From Hordeum vulgare subsp. vulgare (lineage: Eukaryota > Streptophyta > Magnoliopsida > Poales > Poaceae), in contig NC_058521.1 in NCBI RefSeq assembly GCF_904849725.1, positions 97,140,244-97,204,243 of the forward strand: a DNA stretch of 64,000 nucleotides. Direction: 5' to 3'. The first letter of the stretch is position 1, and each line of letters starts with the position of its first letter. The notes beneath the pieces were generated by a model that saw nothing but the letters and a program-made list of their open reading frames with translations, had not been told where the DNA came from and made no database searches. The position numbers and the translations under genes are program-made. Shown one piece after another: positions 32,563-43,554 of this stretch.

Positions 32563-34191
32563 ATCCCGAGACTGACGCTGCTGCCGGGTACATCTACGAC
32601 CCTGCCGACCAGCCTTTTGCCGCAGAGCAGCAAGGCAAGCAAACCCCCCTTGATCATTCCTATATCGCCTATGTCTTTCTTCCTATTGCTTGCATTCGTA
32701 TTTTTCTACTGTTGTAGTTAGCTCCTATATCTGATGCATAGCCTGTTTTTGAGGAACTGCTACTTTCAGCACTATACCTTTAAATCTGCTTAGTATAGGT
32801 GGAGCAGTCATCCCCTCTGGCCCCGTAGTCCAATTGCCCCACTTGTTTTCAAATCTCGATCTCTGATCGACGAGCCAGACCTGACACCACACATACCCCC
32901 CCCCTTAGTTGTACGACGCTACAAAGATACTATCGAGTACCAAGGGTGACACCTCGCTAAGTAGTCATGATGATATCTCTGTAGTATAGCTACTCGGTCG
33001 TGGTTATCGAGGGTGATTCCTCTTTCACCATTCCCTACGATGCCTCTGTCGTGCAACCCCTCAAGTGTGGGACCCCCGAGGGTGATTCCTCTAAGCCCAC
33101 CTTGACGGATACATCGTTCGGAATCCAATGAGGGTGATACCTCGGATTCCCCCCGATGTTACAACCACATAATTACTCGACCATGTTACTGGGATGATTT
33201 ATGATTAGATGTTAGACGGGTGGATTCCCCCGAGATTGTGTTCATGGCCTAATTAAAATCTTAATGGATTTGGGTATTTGATATGGGTTGGTTGGAGACA
33301 TTTTCGCACTAACCAGCTACGCGGGAAGAATTATAGGTACTCGACGTCGCGGTATCAGCCGAAGCTTTTTAGATGTCAGCAATGTAGCGGCGCGCGCCCG
33401 AGTGGTCCCGATATGCATCGCGCTTGTGATTAAGGGATATTAGAACTGACGTTGGCCACCCACGCATCGTGTAGGAGCTTGAAGGGGAACTGGGCCCATG
33501 AACCCTTTGTGCTTACGATTTAGACTGGTGGGCTGGCCTCTCTGTTGATTCTTAGGTGGGGCTGCGACGTGTCGATATTCCGAGGTCGGGCATGACCCAG
33601 AAAAGTGTGTCCGGCCAGAGTGTTATCGAGCGTGACGGGACATGTGTTGCACCCCTGCAGGGATGAAAATTAACTATTCGGATAGTCGTGTCCACGGTTA
33701 CAGGACGACTTGGAGTTGTGCCCTGATCTTATACAACTACAATTGTTACTTAACTCGATTTTAGTTGCCCTGGGATCACTTCCTCACAGGGAGTCGAGGG
33801 AGGATCTCTCGGCGTGACCTCACTTTAATATTGCTGCAACAATATAACTATTTAATGGTGTTACCTGTTCTACTCTCATCTATTGCTGCGAGACCCTAAA
33901 GATGCTAGTCTTTGATAGGACTAGGCCTTCTCTCTCTATTCTCGCATTGCTGTAGTCAGTCCACATATAACCCCCCCCTTCTTTGACACTGGTGCATACT
34001 TAGAATAGTTCTGATGTAAGACTTGCGAGTACTTTGGATGAGTACTCACCGTTGCTTTGCTCCCCCTTTGCCCCCTTGACCCGTTGCTGCGACCAGATGA
34101 TGGAGCCCAGGAGATGGAGGTCCCCGCCGACGACGACTGCTACCCCGACGGTGCCTACTACTACGTGGAGGCCGCTGAAGACCAGGAGTAG
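32563..34191 (+). CDS. Candidate spliced gene segment inside LTR H (exons 32563-32634 and 34097-34191)
   Basis: Exon-like segment 1 (72 nt) follows a polypyrimidine acceptor TTCTTACCGGTAG and ends in CAG CAA G before GCAAGC, a GC-type donor. Segment 2 follows GCTGCGACCAG and ends at TAG 34189-34191. Both junctions are phase 1, and the joined frame reads AAEQQ, then DDGAQEMEVPADDD and a Tyr/Glu-rich end (YYYVEAAEDQE). This parallels the C LTR: identical phase, both segments in the same order, EQQ at the junction, an acidic terminal exon. Upstream exons would be in the missing left part of H. No function is recognised and transcription is not shown. Confidence 0.4.
33650..33702 (+). promoter_or_regulatory. 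Shared LTR module, copy in H
   Basis: CACCCCTGCAGGGATGAAAA followed by TATTCGGATAGTCGTGTCCA and CGGTTACAGG. It is the most complete version of the two-part module seen in the B and C LTRs. Confidence 0.55.
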
Positions 34192-34486
34192 TTAGGAGGT
34201 TCCCAGGCAGGAGGTCTCGCCTCGTTCGATCGTTTTATCTTTTATGCTAGCCTTCTCTAAGGCACCCCATGTTTTATGTCTGTACTCAGATATTGTTGCT
34301 TCCGCTGACTCGTGTGTTTATCAAGCTTCTGTATTCTAGCCCTCGAGGCCCCTGGCTTGTAATATGAAGCTGATATTGTTTTATTTGTGTCTAGAGTTGT
34401 GTTGTGATATCTTCCCGTGAGTCCTTGAGTTTGATCGTACGCATTTGTATGTATGATTAGCGTACAATTAAACCGAGGGCGTCACA

Positions 34487-34834
34487 CATATCTAATTATC
34501 AAAGTACCAAACACAAATTAACCCAACATGACGAAAGTGACTAGTTGAAATTCTCGTGTGCCCTCAAGAACGCTTTGCCTATTCTAAGAAACTGTCCCGG
34601 TCTGTCCTTTTTGCCACAAAAGGATTGGGATACCTTGCTACACCTATTATTACTATTGCTACTTGTCACTTGTTACAATTATCTTGCTATCAAACAACTT
34701 ATTACCGTTATTTTAGTGCTTTTAGAAATTACCTTGCTGAAAATCGCTTGTCATTTCCTTCCGCTCCTTGTTGGGTTTGACACACTTACTTATTGAAAGG
34801 ACTACGATTGACCCCCAATACTTGTGGGTCAACA
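34487..34834 (+). repeat. Element D 5' LTR, 3' end only
   Basis: It matches 43211-43554, the end of the D 3' LTR, and closes with CTTGTGGGTCAACA. The first kilobase or so is separated by H and the elements nested in it and lies outside the window. Confidence 0.88.
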
Positions 34835-34845
34835 AGACTCTTTTC

Positions 34846-34862
34846 TCGCGCCGTTGCGGGGA
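34846..34862 (+). other. Primer binding site of D (tRNA-Asp type, mutated)
   Basis: TCGCGCCGTTGCGGGGA corresponds to TGGCGCCGTTGCCGGGG with substitutions and a lost C. It lies 11 bases after the LTR. Confidence 0.8.
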
Positions 34863-34939
34863 GCGAAGAGCCTTCGGTAAGCGGAATTTGGTAAGGGAAA
34901 ATTTATATTACATGCTAAAATTTACTGTTACTTATCACT

Positions 34940-35780
34940 ATGGAAAGTAATCCTTTGAGGGGTTTATTCGGGGTATCTTCACCTCGACCGGAAACACCAA
35001 GAGTTGTCCTCAACCTGTTGAACCTACTGAAAATGTTTATTATGAAATTCCTTCGGGTATGATAGAGAAACTGCCAGGAGTCCTTATGCACGAGATGGAA
35101 CAAAACATCCTGATATGCACCTAATATGTGTGGCTAAAGTTTATGGATTATTTAAACTTGCGGGTTTATCCGGAGATGAAGCCAAGAAGAAGGTTTTCCC
35201 TTTATCTTTGGGGGTAAAGCATTGACATGGTATAGGCTATGTGATGATACAATATCTTGGAACTGGAATCAATTGCAATTGGAGTTTCACCAAAAAAATT
35301 ATCATATGCATCTTGTTCATCATGATCGCAATTTCATCTATAATTTTTGGCCTCCTGCAGGAGAAAGTATCGCTCTAGCTTGGGGGAGGCTGAAGTCAAT
35401 GTTATATTCATGCCCCAATCACGAGCTCCCAAGAGAAATTATTATTCTGAAATTTATGCTCCGCTTTCTCGTAATGATCAAACCGTGCTCGATACTTCTT
35501 ATTCTAGTTCTTTTGTGAAGAAGACTATTGAATTCAGGTGGGATCTTTTTCAAAGAGATAAACGCAACTATGAAGCTTGGGAACTCAATGAAGGTAAAGA
35601 GCTGGTACAAAACTTAAGTTTGATTGTGTTAAATATTTTATGAATACCTGTGCTTTCAATGATTTTAGCACTAAATATGGACTGGATTGTGAGATAGTAG
35701 CCTCATTCTATGAAACCTTTGCTGCTCATGTTGATCTCCCTAAATAGAAATGGTTTAGATATCATCCGACAATTAAATAA
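34940..35780 (+). pseudogene. gag: Element D gag remnant
   Basis: The start MESNPLRGLFG is at ATG 34940, followed by several frameshifts. Gag capsid-type residues are split across frames: WYRLCDDTISWNWNQLQLEF (about 35225), HDRNFIYNFWPPAGESIALA (about 35323) and KKTIEFRWDLFQRDKRNYEA (about 35520). E shows the same sequence at 45040-45534. In-frame stops TAG 35745-35747 and TAA 35778-35780 fall at the same aligned places as stops in E. Confidence 0.8.
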
Positions 35781-36560
35781 GAAGTTGAAGAACCAATTAA
35801 AGTTGAGGATGAAACTATCATTTACACTGTTGACCCAGTTGGGTCTACTGCTTATATTGAGAAACCACCTTTCCTTGTTAATTAGGATAAAGGACCATGC
35901 TAAAGCTTCAACTCTGGTTATTATGTTAGAATGACCAAAACCTTTGAGAAAATAAAGGTATAACCTAGTATTGCTATGGTTAAAGATCTCTTCGTAGATA
36001 ATATTGATGGGCATGTTATTTATTTCTGTAATGAAGCTGGTAGAATAGCCAAACCTGATACTAAAGATAAGAATAGACCTATTGTTGGCATGCCTGTCAT
36101 TTCAGTCAAATTAGGAGATCATTACCATTATGATTTATGTGATATGGGTGCTAGTGTTAGTGCTATTCCTTTTACCTTATATCAAGAAATTATGCATGAG
36201 ATAGCACCCGCTGAAATAGAAGACATAGATGTCACTATTAAACTTGCTAATAGAAACACCATCACACCACTTAGGATTGTAAGAGAGGTTTAAGTCTTGT
36301 GTGGAGAAGTAAAATACCCTACTGATTTTCTAGTACTCATCTCACCACAAGATTTGTGTCCCATAATATTTGGTAGACCCTTCTTGAACACTGTCAATGC
36401 TCAAATAGATTGCAAAAATGAAACTGTCAGTGTTAATTTTGGTGGTATGTCTCATGGGTTTCATTTCTCCAAGTTTGGTAAGCAACCCCATGATAAAGAA
36501 TTGCCTAGTAAAGATGATGTAAGGTCTTGGTTCTATTGCCATTCCTCTTACTAATCCACT
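35781..36560 (+). pseudogene. Element D protease remnant
   Basis: The active-site region DLCDMGASVSAIPFTLYQEI (about 36135) and the later PIIFGRPFLNTVNAQIDC (about 36360) are the Athila-type retropepsin signatures. A stop TAA at 36291-36293 and frameshifts separate the two halves. Confidence 0.85.
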
Positions 36561-37625
36561 AGAATAATATTTGCTATACCATGAAAACGATATGCATATG
36601 CGTGAAAGAAATGAACTAGATAATATGTTCTTTGAACAAAAGCCTATCCTTAAACACAACTTGCCTATTGAAACTGTAGGAGGTCCTCATCCACCCAAGG
36701 TTGATCCTATGTTTGAACTAAAGCAATTACCTCACACTTCGAAATATGCTTATCTTGATGAAAAGAAGGTATATCCTGTTATTATGAGTGCTAACCTTAT
36801 AGAGCATGAAGAAGAAAGATTGTTAAGAAACCTTAAGGAAGCACCAAGCTGCTATTGGGTATACTCTTGACGATCTTAAGGTCATTAGTCCCACTCTCTG
36901 TCAGCACAAGATTAATATGGAACCAGATGCTAAATCCATTGTTGATCACCAACGGAGACTGAATCCCAAAATGAAAGAAGTGGTAAGAAACGAAACATTA
37001 AAGCTTCTGGAAGCAGGCATAATTATCCCATAGCTGATAGTAGATGGGTAAGTCTCGTTCATTGTGTTCCTAAGAAAGGAGGTATTATTGTTGTTCCTAA
37101 TGATAAAAATGAACTCATTTCACAAAGAATTGTGAGTGCCTATAAAATGTAATTGATTTTAGAAAATTAAACAAAGCTACTAGAAAAGATCATTATCTTT
37201 TACCTTTCATAGACCAAATGCTAGAAAGATTATGATTATCAAAGCACTCACATGTTTGCTTTCTAGATGGTTATTCTAGCTTCTCTCAAATACCTGTGTC
37301 ACAACTTGATCAAGAGAAAACCACCTTTACTTGTCCTTTTGAAACCTATGCTTATAAACGTATGCCTTTTGGATTATGCAATGCACCTGCTACCTTTCAA
37401 AGATGTATGACTCCTATATTCTCTCTTTTTTGTTAAAAGATTGTTGAGGTCTTCATGGATGATTTTTCCATTTACGGAACTTCTTTTGATGATTCCTTAA
37501 GCAACCTTGATCGATTTTTGCAGAGATGTGAACAAACTAACCTGGACTTGAATTGGGAGGAGTGCCACTTTATGCTAAATGAATGTATTGTCTTGGATCA
37601 TAAAATCTCCGAATGAGGTATTGAG
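36561..37625 (+). pseudogene. pol: Element D reverse transcriptase remnant
   Basis: A linker (LKQLPHTSKYAYLDEKKVYP at about 36720) leads into reverse transcriptase blocks scattered over frames: LDGYSSFSQIPVSQLDQEKT (about 37260), FETYAYKRMPFGLCNAPATF (about 37340) and EVFMDDFSIYG (about 37445), the last being the catalytic xMDD-type motif. Several stops occur, one of them just before EVFMDD. Confidence 0.85.
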
Positions 37626-38200
37626 GTGGATATGGCTAAAGTTGATGCAATTGAGAAGATGCCAGGTCCTAAAGATATTAAAGGTATCCGTAGTTTCCTT
37701 GGTCATGTTGGTTTCATAGGAGGCTTATTAAAGACAACTCTAAAATGTCTAGGCCCCTTACTAATTTATTACAAAAGGATGTTCCTTTCGTTTTTTATGA
37801 TGATTGTGTAGAAGCCTTTGGAACATTTAAGAAAGTCTTAACTTCTGAACCTATTTTTCAACCACCTCATTGGAACTTGCCTTTTGAAATTATGTGTCAT
37901 GCTAGTGATTATGTTGTTGGTGTCGTTCTAGGACAAAGAGTTGATAATAAATTAAATGTTACTATTCATTATGATTGTACAACTCTAGACAGTGCCGAGA
38001 GAAATTATGCTACCACTGAATAGAATTCTTAGCAGTTGTATTTGCTTGTGATAAATTCAGATTTTACATTGTTGGTTCTAAAGTAGTTGTTCACACTAAT
38101 CATGCTGTTATTAAATATCTGATGGAAAAGAAAGATGCTAAGCCTAGACTTATTAGGTGTGTTATTTTGTTACAAGAATTTGATTTGCATAGCATTGATA
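37626..38200 (+). pseudogene. pol: Element D RNase H remnant
   Basis: The connection segment with IRSFLGHVGF (about 37690) is followed by an RNase H-like stretch IMCHASDYVVGVVLGQR (about 37890), [10 protein letters not shown] then a stop at 38021-38023, then [20 protein letters not shown] (38150). The first catalytic Asp is replaced (CHAS where CDAS is expected). Confidence 0.8.
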
Positions 38201-39467
38201 GGAAAGGAGGTCAGAACCCCATAAGTGATAATTTGTCTAGGTTAGAAAATGTTCTTGATGACCCACTACCTATTGATGATAGCTTTCCTGATGAACAACT
38301 AGATATGGTTAATGTTTCTCATAACACACCGTGGTTAGCAGATTATGCTAATTACATTGTTGCTAAATACATACCACATAGTTTCATCTATCAACAAAAT
38401 AAAAAAATATCCTTTGATTTACATTACTTTTGTGATGACCCACATCTTTATGAAGAGGAAGTAGATGATATTATTAGATCTTTTATACCTGAGCATGAAG
38501 AGGAACAAATCCTTCGGAAGTTTCACTCTGAGGCTTATGTAGGACACCATGTGGGAGATAGAACTGCATACAAGGTATTACAGTCTGGATTTTATTGGCC
38601 TACTCTTTTCAAAGATGCCCGTAAGTTTGTCCTCTCTTGTGATGAATGTCGAATAATTGGTAATATAAGCAGATGTCGGGAAATGCCTTTGAATTATTCA
38701 CTTGTTATTAACCATTTGATGTTTTGGGATTTGATTATATGGGGTCTTTTCCTTCCTCTAATGGGTATACACATATTTTGGTTACTGTTGATTATGTCAC
38801 TAAATGGGTAGAAGCTATTCCAACCAATAGTCATGTTCATAAATCCTCTATTAAAATGCTTAAGGAAGTTATTTTCCCATGTTTTGGAGTTCCTGGATAA
38901 TTAATGACTTATGGTGGTTCACATTTTATTCATGGTGTTTTTCTTAAGTTACTTGCTAGATATGATATTAACAATAGAATTGCATCTCCCTATCATCCTC
39001 AGTCTAGTGGTCAAGTAGAATTAACCAATAGGGAAATAAAATTAATATTGCAAAATACTGTCAATAGGTACCGAAAGAATTGGTCTAAGAAACTAGATGA
39101 TGCATTGTGGGCCTATAGAACAGCTTATAAAAATCCTATGGGTATGTCTCCTTATAAAATGGTTTATGGGAAAGCATGTCATTTACCTCTGGAGTTAGAA
39201 CATAAATCTTGTTGGGCAATTAAGGAACTCAATTTCAAACTTGCTCGTGAAAATAGGTTATTTTATATTAGCTCATTAGATGAATGCAGAACCCAAGCCT
39301 ATGAAAATGGCATACTACTCAAAGAAAAGGTTAAAAGATGGAATGATAAAAGAATCCAAAAGCAAGAATTCAAAGTTGGTGAATATGTTCTATTGTACAA
39401 TTCTCGTCTTAGATTTTTTGGAGGAAAACGTCCCTCCAAATGGGATGGACAATATATCATCGAATAA
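38200..39467 (+). pseudogene. pol: Element D integrase remnant
   Basis: The zinc-binding part reads [20 protein letters not shown] to SCDECRII (about 38540-38660). The core motif around 38910 reads YGGSHF, where DGGSHF is expected, so a catalytic Asp is missing. HPQSSGQVELTNREIKLIL with the catalytic Glu follows (about 38995), then WAYRTAYKNPMGMSPYKMVY and ACHLPLELEH, typical of the Athila lineage. A stop near 38811 and an extra stop before the 38904 frame divide it. Confidence 0.9.
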
Positions 39468-39986
39468 GTTTATCGGTCTGGAGGTATTAAGATCAATAAT
39501 ACCGAAGGCACTAACCCAAAGGTGGTCAATGGACAAAGAATGAAGCACTATATCTTTGGTACACCAATTAATGTTGAAACAAATATTATCCAAATCATGA
39601 CACCGGAGGAGCACATTAAGGAGACCATCCAACTCACTCCAAGACCCTTAAAAGTAAGAGGTATGTGATACGGTAAGTAAACGGACTCAGAAAAATCCGC
39701 AAAAATATTTTTCGTCAGTTTTGGAATATTAGAAAAATTAGGAAATTGGGAAACAAACGGGAAGGCAACCGAGGTGACCACTAGGCATCATGGCGCGCCA
39801 ACCCCCCTAACACGGCCTGATGTCTAGTGGGCACCTCGGGCACCTTCCTCACTTTGTTTTCTTGTGGGACATGTATTTCCTTGAATAAAAATTCTCTATA
39901 TATCTCTCCCGATGATTTGACCCCTGTACCACGGAGAAATCCTTTATACTTGTTTCGTGTTGTTTTTCTGACAGATCTAGATCACC
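39468..39986 (+). other. Spacer between integrase and accessory ORF of D
   Basis: About 520 bp. The first 190 bp encode the decayed end of pol (NGQRMKHYIFG, THIKETIQ-like). The rest is a leader containing TATATATCTCTCCCG (about 39897) and TTTTTCTGACAG just before the next ORF, which could be a promoter or a splice acceptor for it. E has the same segment at 53806-54089 and 55594-55640. Confidence 0.55.
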
Positions 39987-40512
39987 ATGGCCTCATCAAG
40001 CTCCTCCAAGGACAAGTTCTTTGAGACGGTCATCAACCCCTACTTGCGGGAGGTGATGAAGCACCCTCAAACCATTGAGATGTGTGATGGGGTGCTTCAC
40101 ATCCGGGATGTTCAAGGCCCCAAGAAGACGAGGACCATGGAAGCTAGGCTTGAGGCGGTGGAGCAAGAGATCGTCGAGTGCCAAGGCATTGTGGAGCTTG
40201 GACTCATTGCCAACCACTCCATGATCATGGAATTCACATGTGATCTAAAGGTGTATGGCAGGCCCTTGGAGGATATCGTCTTCACCCTCAATCAATTTTC
40301 TAAAAGGCCAAATATTCGATCTTCGAAACCAAATCTTTGAGTATGAAGAAAGATTTAAAGGTATAAGTTTGGCTGTGAGTTGTAGGACTCTGGAGACTCG
40401 TGCCTCTTCTTATAATGTTGAGACACTGCCATGGAAGTCAAAGGACAAGTTTGACACTACCCCATCATCAACACCACCACCTCCATCATCACCACGAAAG
40501 AAGGAGACTTGA
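39987..40512 (+). pseudogene. Element D accessory ORF in the env position (frameshifted)
   Basis: ATG 39987 opens 117 codons. Near 40300 the frame shifts and continues open to TGA 40512, about 175 residues in all. The middle (ARLEAVEQEIVECQGIVE) and the later FDLRNQIFEYEERFKG are charged and heptad-like, suggesting a coiled coil. The end is Ser/Pro/Lys-rich (SSTPPPPSSPRKKE). No signal peptide or membrane helix is seen, so it is not an obvious envelope protein although it occupies that place. Expression could use the splice-like CTGACAG just upstream. Function unknown. Confidence 0.6.
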
Positions 40513-42141
40513 GTACATGGGTATGGGCACTCCCCTTGGCTTGTGCCAAGCTTGGGGAAGGTGCCCCAGTATCGTATCACCATCACTCTTATTATCTTTG
40601 TCCATCTTAGTTTGATCTTTAGTTATTTTGTGATTTAGTCAAATAAAAATTTAGTTCGATCCATCCTTTTGAGTGCTAGTTTCATGATCTATCTATCTAT
40701 CTATGTAATAGAGTGAGAGTTATATAATTAAGTTTATTTGGAGTGTTGCTTCTTTACTTCCTTGTTGCAATCAAAATAACAAAAAATAATGAAAAAGATC
40801 ATATGCCAATCTTATAGTAAGTAGTGACATCACATAAGGAAAGTATAAGTGGTAAATTTGTTGAAGGTTGACAAACATAGAATTGGTCGGTGATGCAACA
40901 CATGAAACAATTAATCAGGGAAGTGAAGATTTACATGCAAATACACTATCCTTGACATCTTCTATGATTGTGAGCCCCCATTAATTATAATATGCCAAAA
41001 ATGTTGACATTGGACAAGGAAGACAACATAATGATTTATGCTTGTTCACATTCACATAGAAGTTATATTGTTATAGATCCTCTAACATGTGGTGCTTTCC
41101 CAATACATTTGCTAGCCAAAACTACGCACTTAGTAGAGATACTACTTGTGCATCCAAAACCTTAAACCCAAATCCATGTTTCAAGAGTCCACCATACCTA
41201 CCTATGGATTGAGTAAGATCCTTCAAGTAAGTTGTCATAAGTGACAAAGCAATAAAAATCGCTTCTAAACATGTTTGATCATTTAGTGTAAGGAAAATTA
41301 AGCATTGTACAAACTTGTGATGGCAATAATAAAAGCGACGGACTGCATAACAAAGGTTGCCATCACAAGGGGAAATATGACGTAACATTCCTCTGCACTA
41401 AGATATTTAGCATACAACCAAAAAGTGCATGACAACCTCCGCTACCTGTGTGAAGGGCCTATATTTTACCTTCATGTATTTACTTTTGTGCAAGAGTCTA
41501 ATTATTTTCCTCTACTCCCTTTATCTTCTCTTTGGTAAGCATCATGTGGTGGGGAATTATGTAGACATATATATCCAGATGAATGTGGGTAGTCATGAGT
41601 TATTATTGTTGACATCACCCTTGAGGTGAATACATTGGGAGGCGACACTATAAGCCCCTATCTTTCTATGTGTCCAGTTGAAACCTTTTGCTCATATGTA
41701 TATGGTGAGTGTTAGCAATCATAGAAGATTAAATGTTGGTTAAGTATGTGTACTTGCTTAAAATCTCTGCTATGTGATCCTTCCTGAAAGTATGATTAAT
41801 TGTGTTGCAAAGTTGACTGAAAACATAGTTTCTTAGTTTTCAATAGAGTTTATGCTTCATATTTCGATATTGTGATGAATTTCTACTTGTTTATAAGAAG
41901 CCTTTATGATCAAAGTTATATGATGAAAATGATGTGATGAAGTATTTTATAAACTTCTATTTGATGTTATAATAATGAGCATGATGCTGCTATGTACGTA
42001 TTTTGTTTTTGTTGATACCTCTCACTCAAAGCATGTTGTCATGATTTTTGTTATCGGCTTTTGCTTGAGGACATTTTGAATCATGTTTTGTTACTGTTAT
42101 TTATAGCGTTTTTATGCATTTTGCCACTTGGTGGAGTAATT
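40513..42141 (+). other. Long 3' untranslated region of D
   Basis: 1.6 kb without coding signal. It holds an ATCT tetranucleotide run (40690), the conserved CCACCATACCTACCTAT motif (41189) and TTGCTTGAGGACATTTTGAA near the end, equivalent to the sequence before the polypurine tract in A. The tract itself has decayed to CACTTGGTGGAGT. Confidence 0.7.
41189..41205 (+). promoter_or_regulatory. Conserved 3' motif of Athila-type elements, copy in D
   Basis: CCACCATACCTACCTAT lies 937 bp before the 3' LTR and is preceded by AAACCCAAA and GAGT as in A. Confidence 0.5.
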
Positions 42142-43554
42142 CTAATGCCTTTTCTCTCATAATATGCAATGTTTACATCAAGAGGGACAATGCTGGTAGA
42201 TGGAATTTTGGGCTTGAAAAAGCTACATCAGAGGTACCTATTTAGGACATCTACAAATGGGCTCAAACTTTACATAGATTTATTTTGGAATAAATAAAAA
42301 AATATTGGAGCGAAGAAGTACCGGAGGGGGCTACCAGGCGCACACTAGACACATGGGCACGCCAGCCCCCCTAGCGCAACCTAATGTCTAGTGGACCCCC
42401 TAGCCCACCTCTAGCGCCCATCTTCTGGTAAAAAATCCCTTTTACCCTGAAAAAGGAGGCCTTTCGAGACGAAGCACCGCCGACTCGAGGCAGAACTAGG
42501 GCAGGAACAGTTTTGCCCTCCGGTGGAGCGATTCTGCCAGAGGAACCTCGTGGAGGGTGAAATCGAGGCCATCGTCATCACCAACAACCCTCTCTACTTG
42601 AGGAGGCCAATCTTCATAAGCACCATCTCCACTCCAAACCCTAGTTCATCTCTTGTGCTCAATCTTGACCGGAAACTCGGATTGGTACATGGGGTGTGAC
42701 TAGTAGTGTTGATTTCATCGTGTAGTTGACGCTTCATGGTTTATTTGGTGGAAGATCATATGTTCAGATCCAATATGCTATTTAATACCTCTTTGATCAT
42801 GCTCATGTCTATTACTAGTGAGTACTTACTTTTGTTCTAGAGGTCACGGGAAAAGTCATGTTGCAAGTAGTCATGTGGAGTTGATATTCGTTCGGTATTT
42901 TCATGATATGAATGTTATGATTCCCTTAGTGGTGTTATGTGAACGTCGACTACATAACACCTCACCATCTTTGTGCCAAAGGGAATGCATTATGGAGTAG
43001 TAGTTAGATGATGGGTTACGAGAGTGATAGAAACTTAAACCCTAGTTTATGCACTACTTTGTAAGGGTCTGATTTGGATCCCTATGTTTAATGCTATGGT
43101 TATAATTTATTCTTAATAATTTTCTCGTAGTTGTGGATGCTTGTGGGAGGGCTAATCATAAGTATGAGGTTTGTTCAAGTAAGAACAACACCCAAGCACC
43201 GGTCCACCCACATATCAAATTATCAAAGTACCGAACGCGAATTAACCCAACATGAGGAAAGTGACTAGATGAAATTCCCGTGTGCCCTCAAGAACGCTTT
43301 GCCTATTATAAAAATGTGCTGGCCTTTCCTTTGCCACAAAAGGATTCTGCCACCTTGTTGTACTTATTGTGACTATTGCTACTTGTCACTTGTTACAATT
43401 ATCTTGCTATCAAACAACTTGTTAACGCTATTTTAGTGCTTGCAGAAATTACCTTGCTGAAAACCACTTGTCATTTCCTTCCGCTCCTCGTTGGGTTCGA
43501 CACTCTTACTTATCGAAAGGACTACAATTGATCCCCTATACTTGTGTGCCATCA
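42142..43554 (+). repeat. Element D 3' LTR
   Basis: About 1.41 kb, ending CTTGTGTGCCATCA. The start is placed after GTGGAGTAAT by comparison with related elements and is approximate. Its interior aligns with E LTR 43560-44624. Confidence 0.82.

Larger units (their letters stand above)
31654..34486 (+). repeat. Element H: LTR remnant (3' part) interrupted by A
   Basis: 2.8 kb ending GAGGGCGTCACA, a typical gypsy LTR end. Its beginning is cut by element A, and the missing part presumably lies left of the window. It has a CTCC-rich start, a TATG microsatellite (about 31865-31900), an AT-rich block (31930-32280) and then the same succession as the C LTR: exon-like segment, CACCCCTGCAGGG module, acidic exon and TGTCTGTACTCAGA. 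No primer site follows; instead D LTR sequence resumes, so H is a solo LTR or the 3' LTR of an element. Confidence 0.75.
34487..43554 (+). mobile_element. Element D: decayed autonomous-type Athila-lineage retrotransposon
   Basis: 5' LTR end, tRNA-Asp-type primer site, gag, protease, reverse transcriptase, RNase H, integrase, an accessory ORF, a long 3' region and a 3' LTR appear in that order on the plus strand. Every coding module is broken by stops and frameshifts. D is closely related to E, which follows it in the same orientation. Confidence 0.9.
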
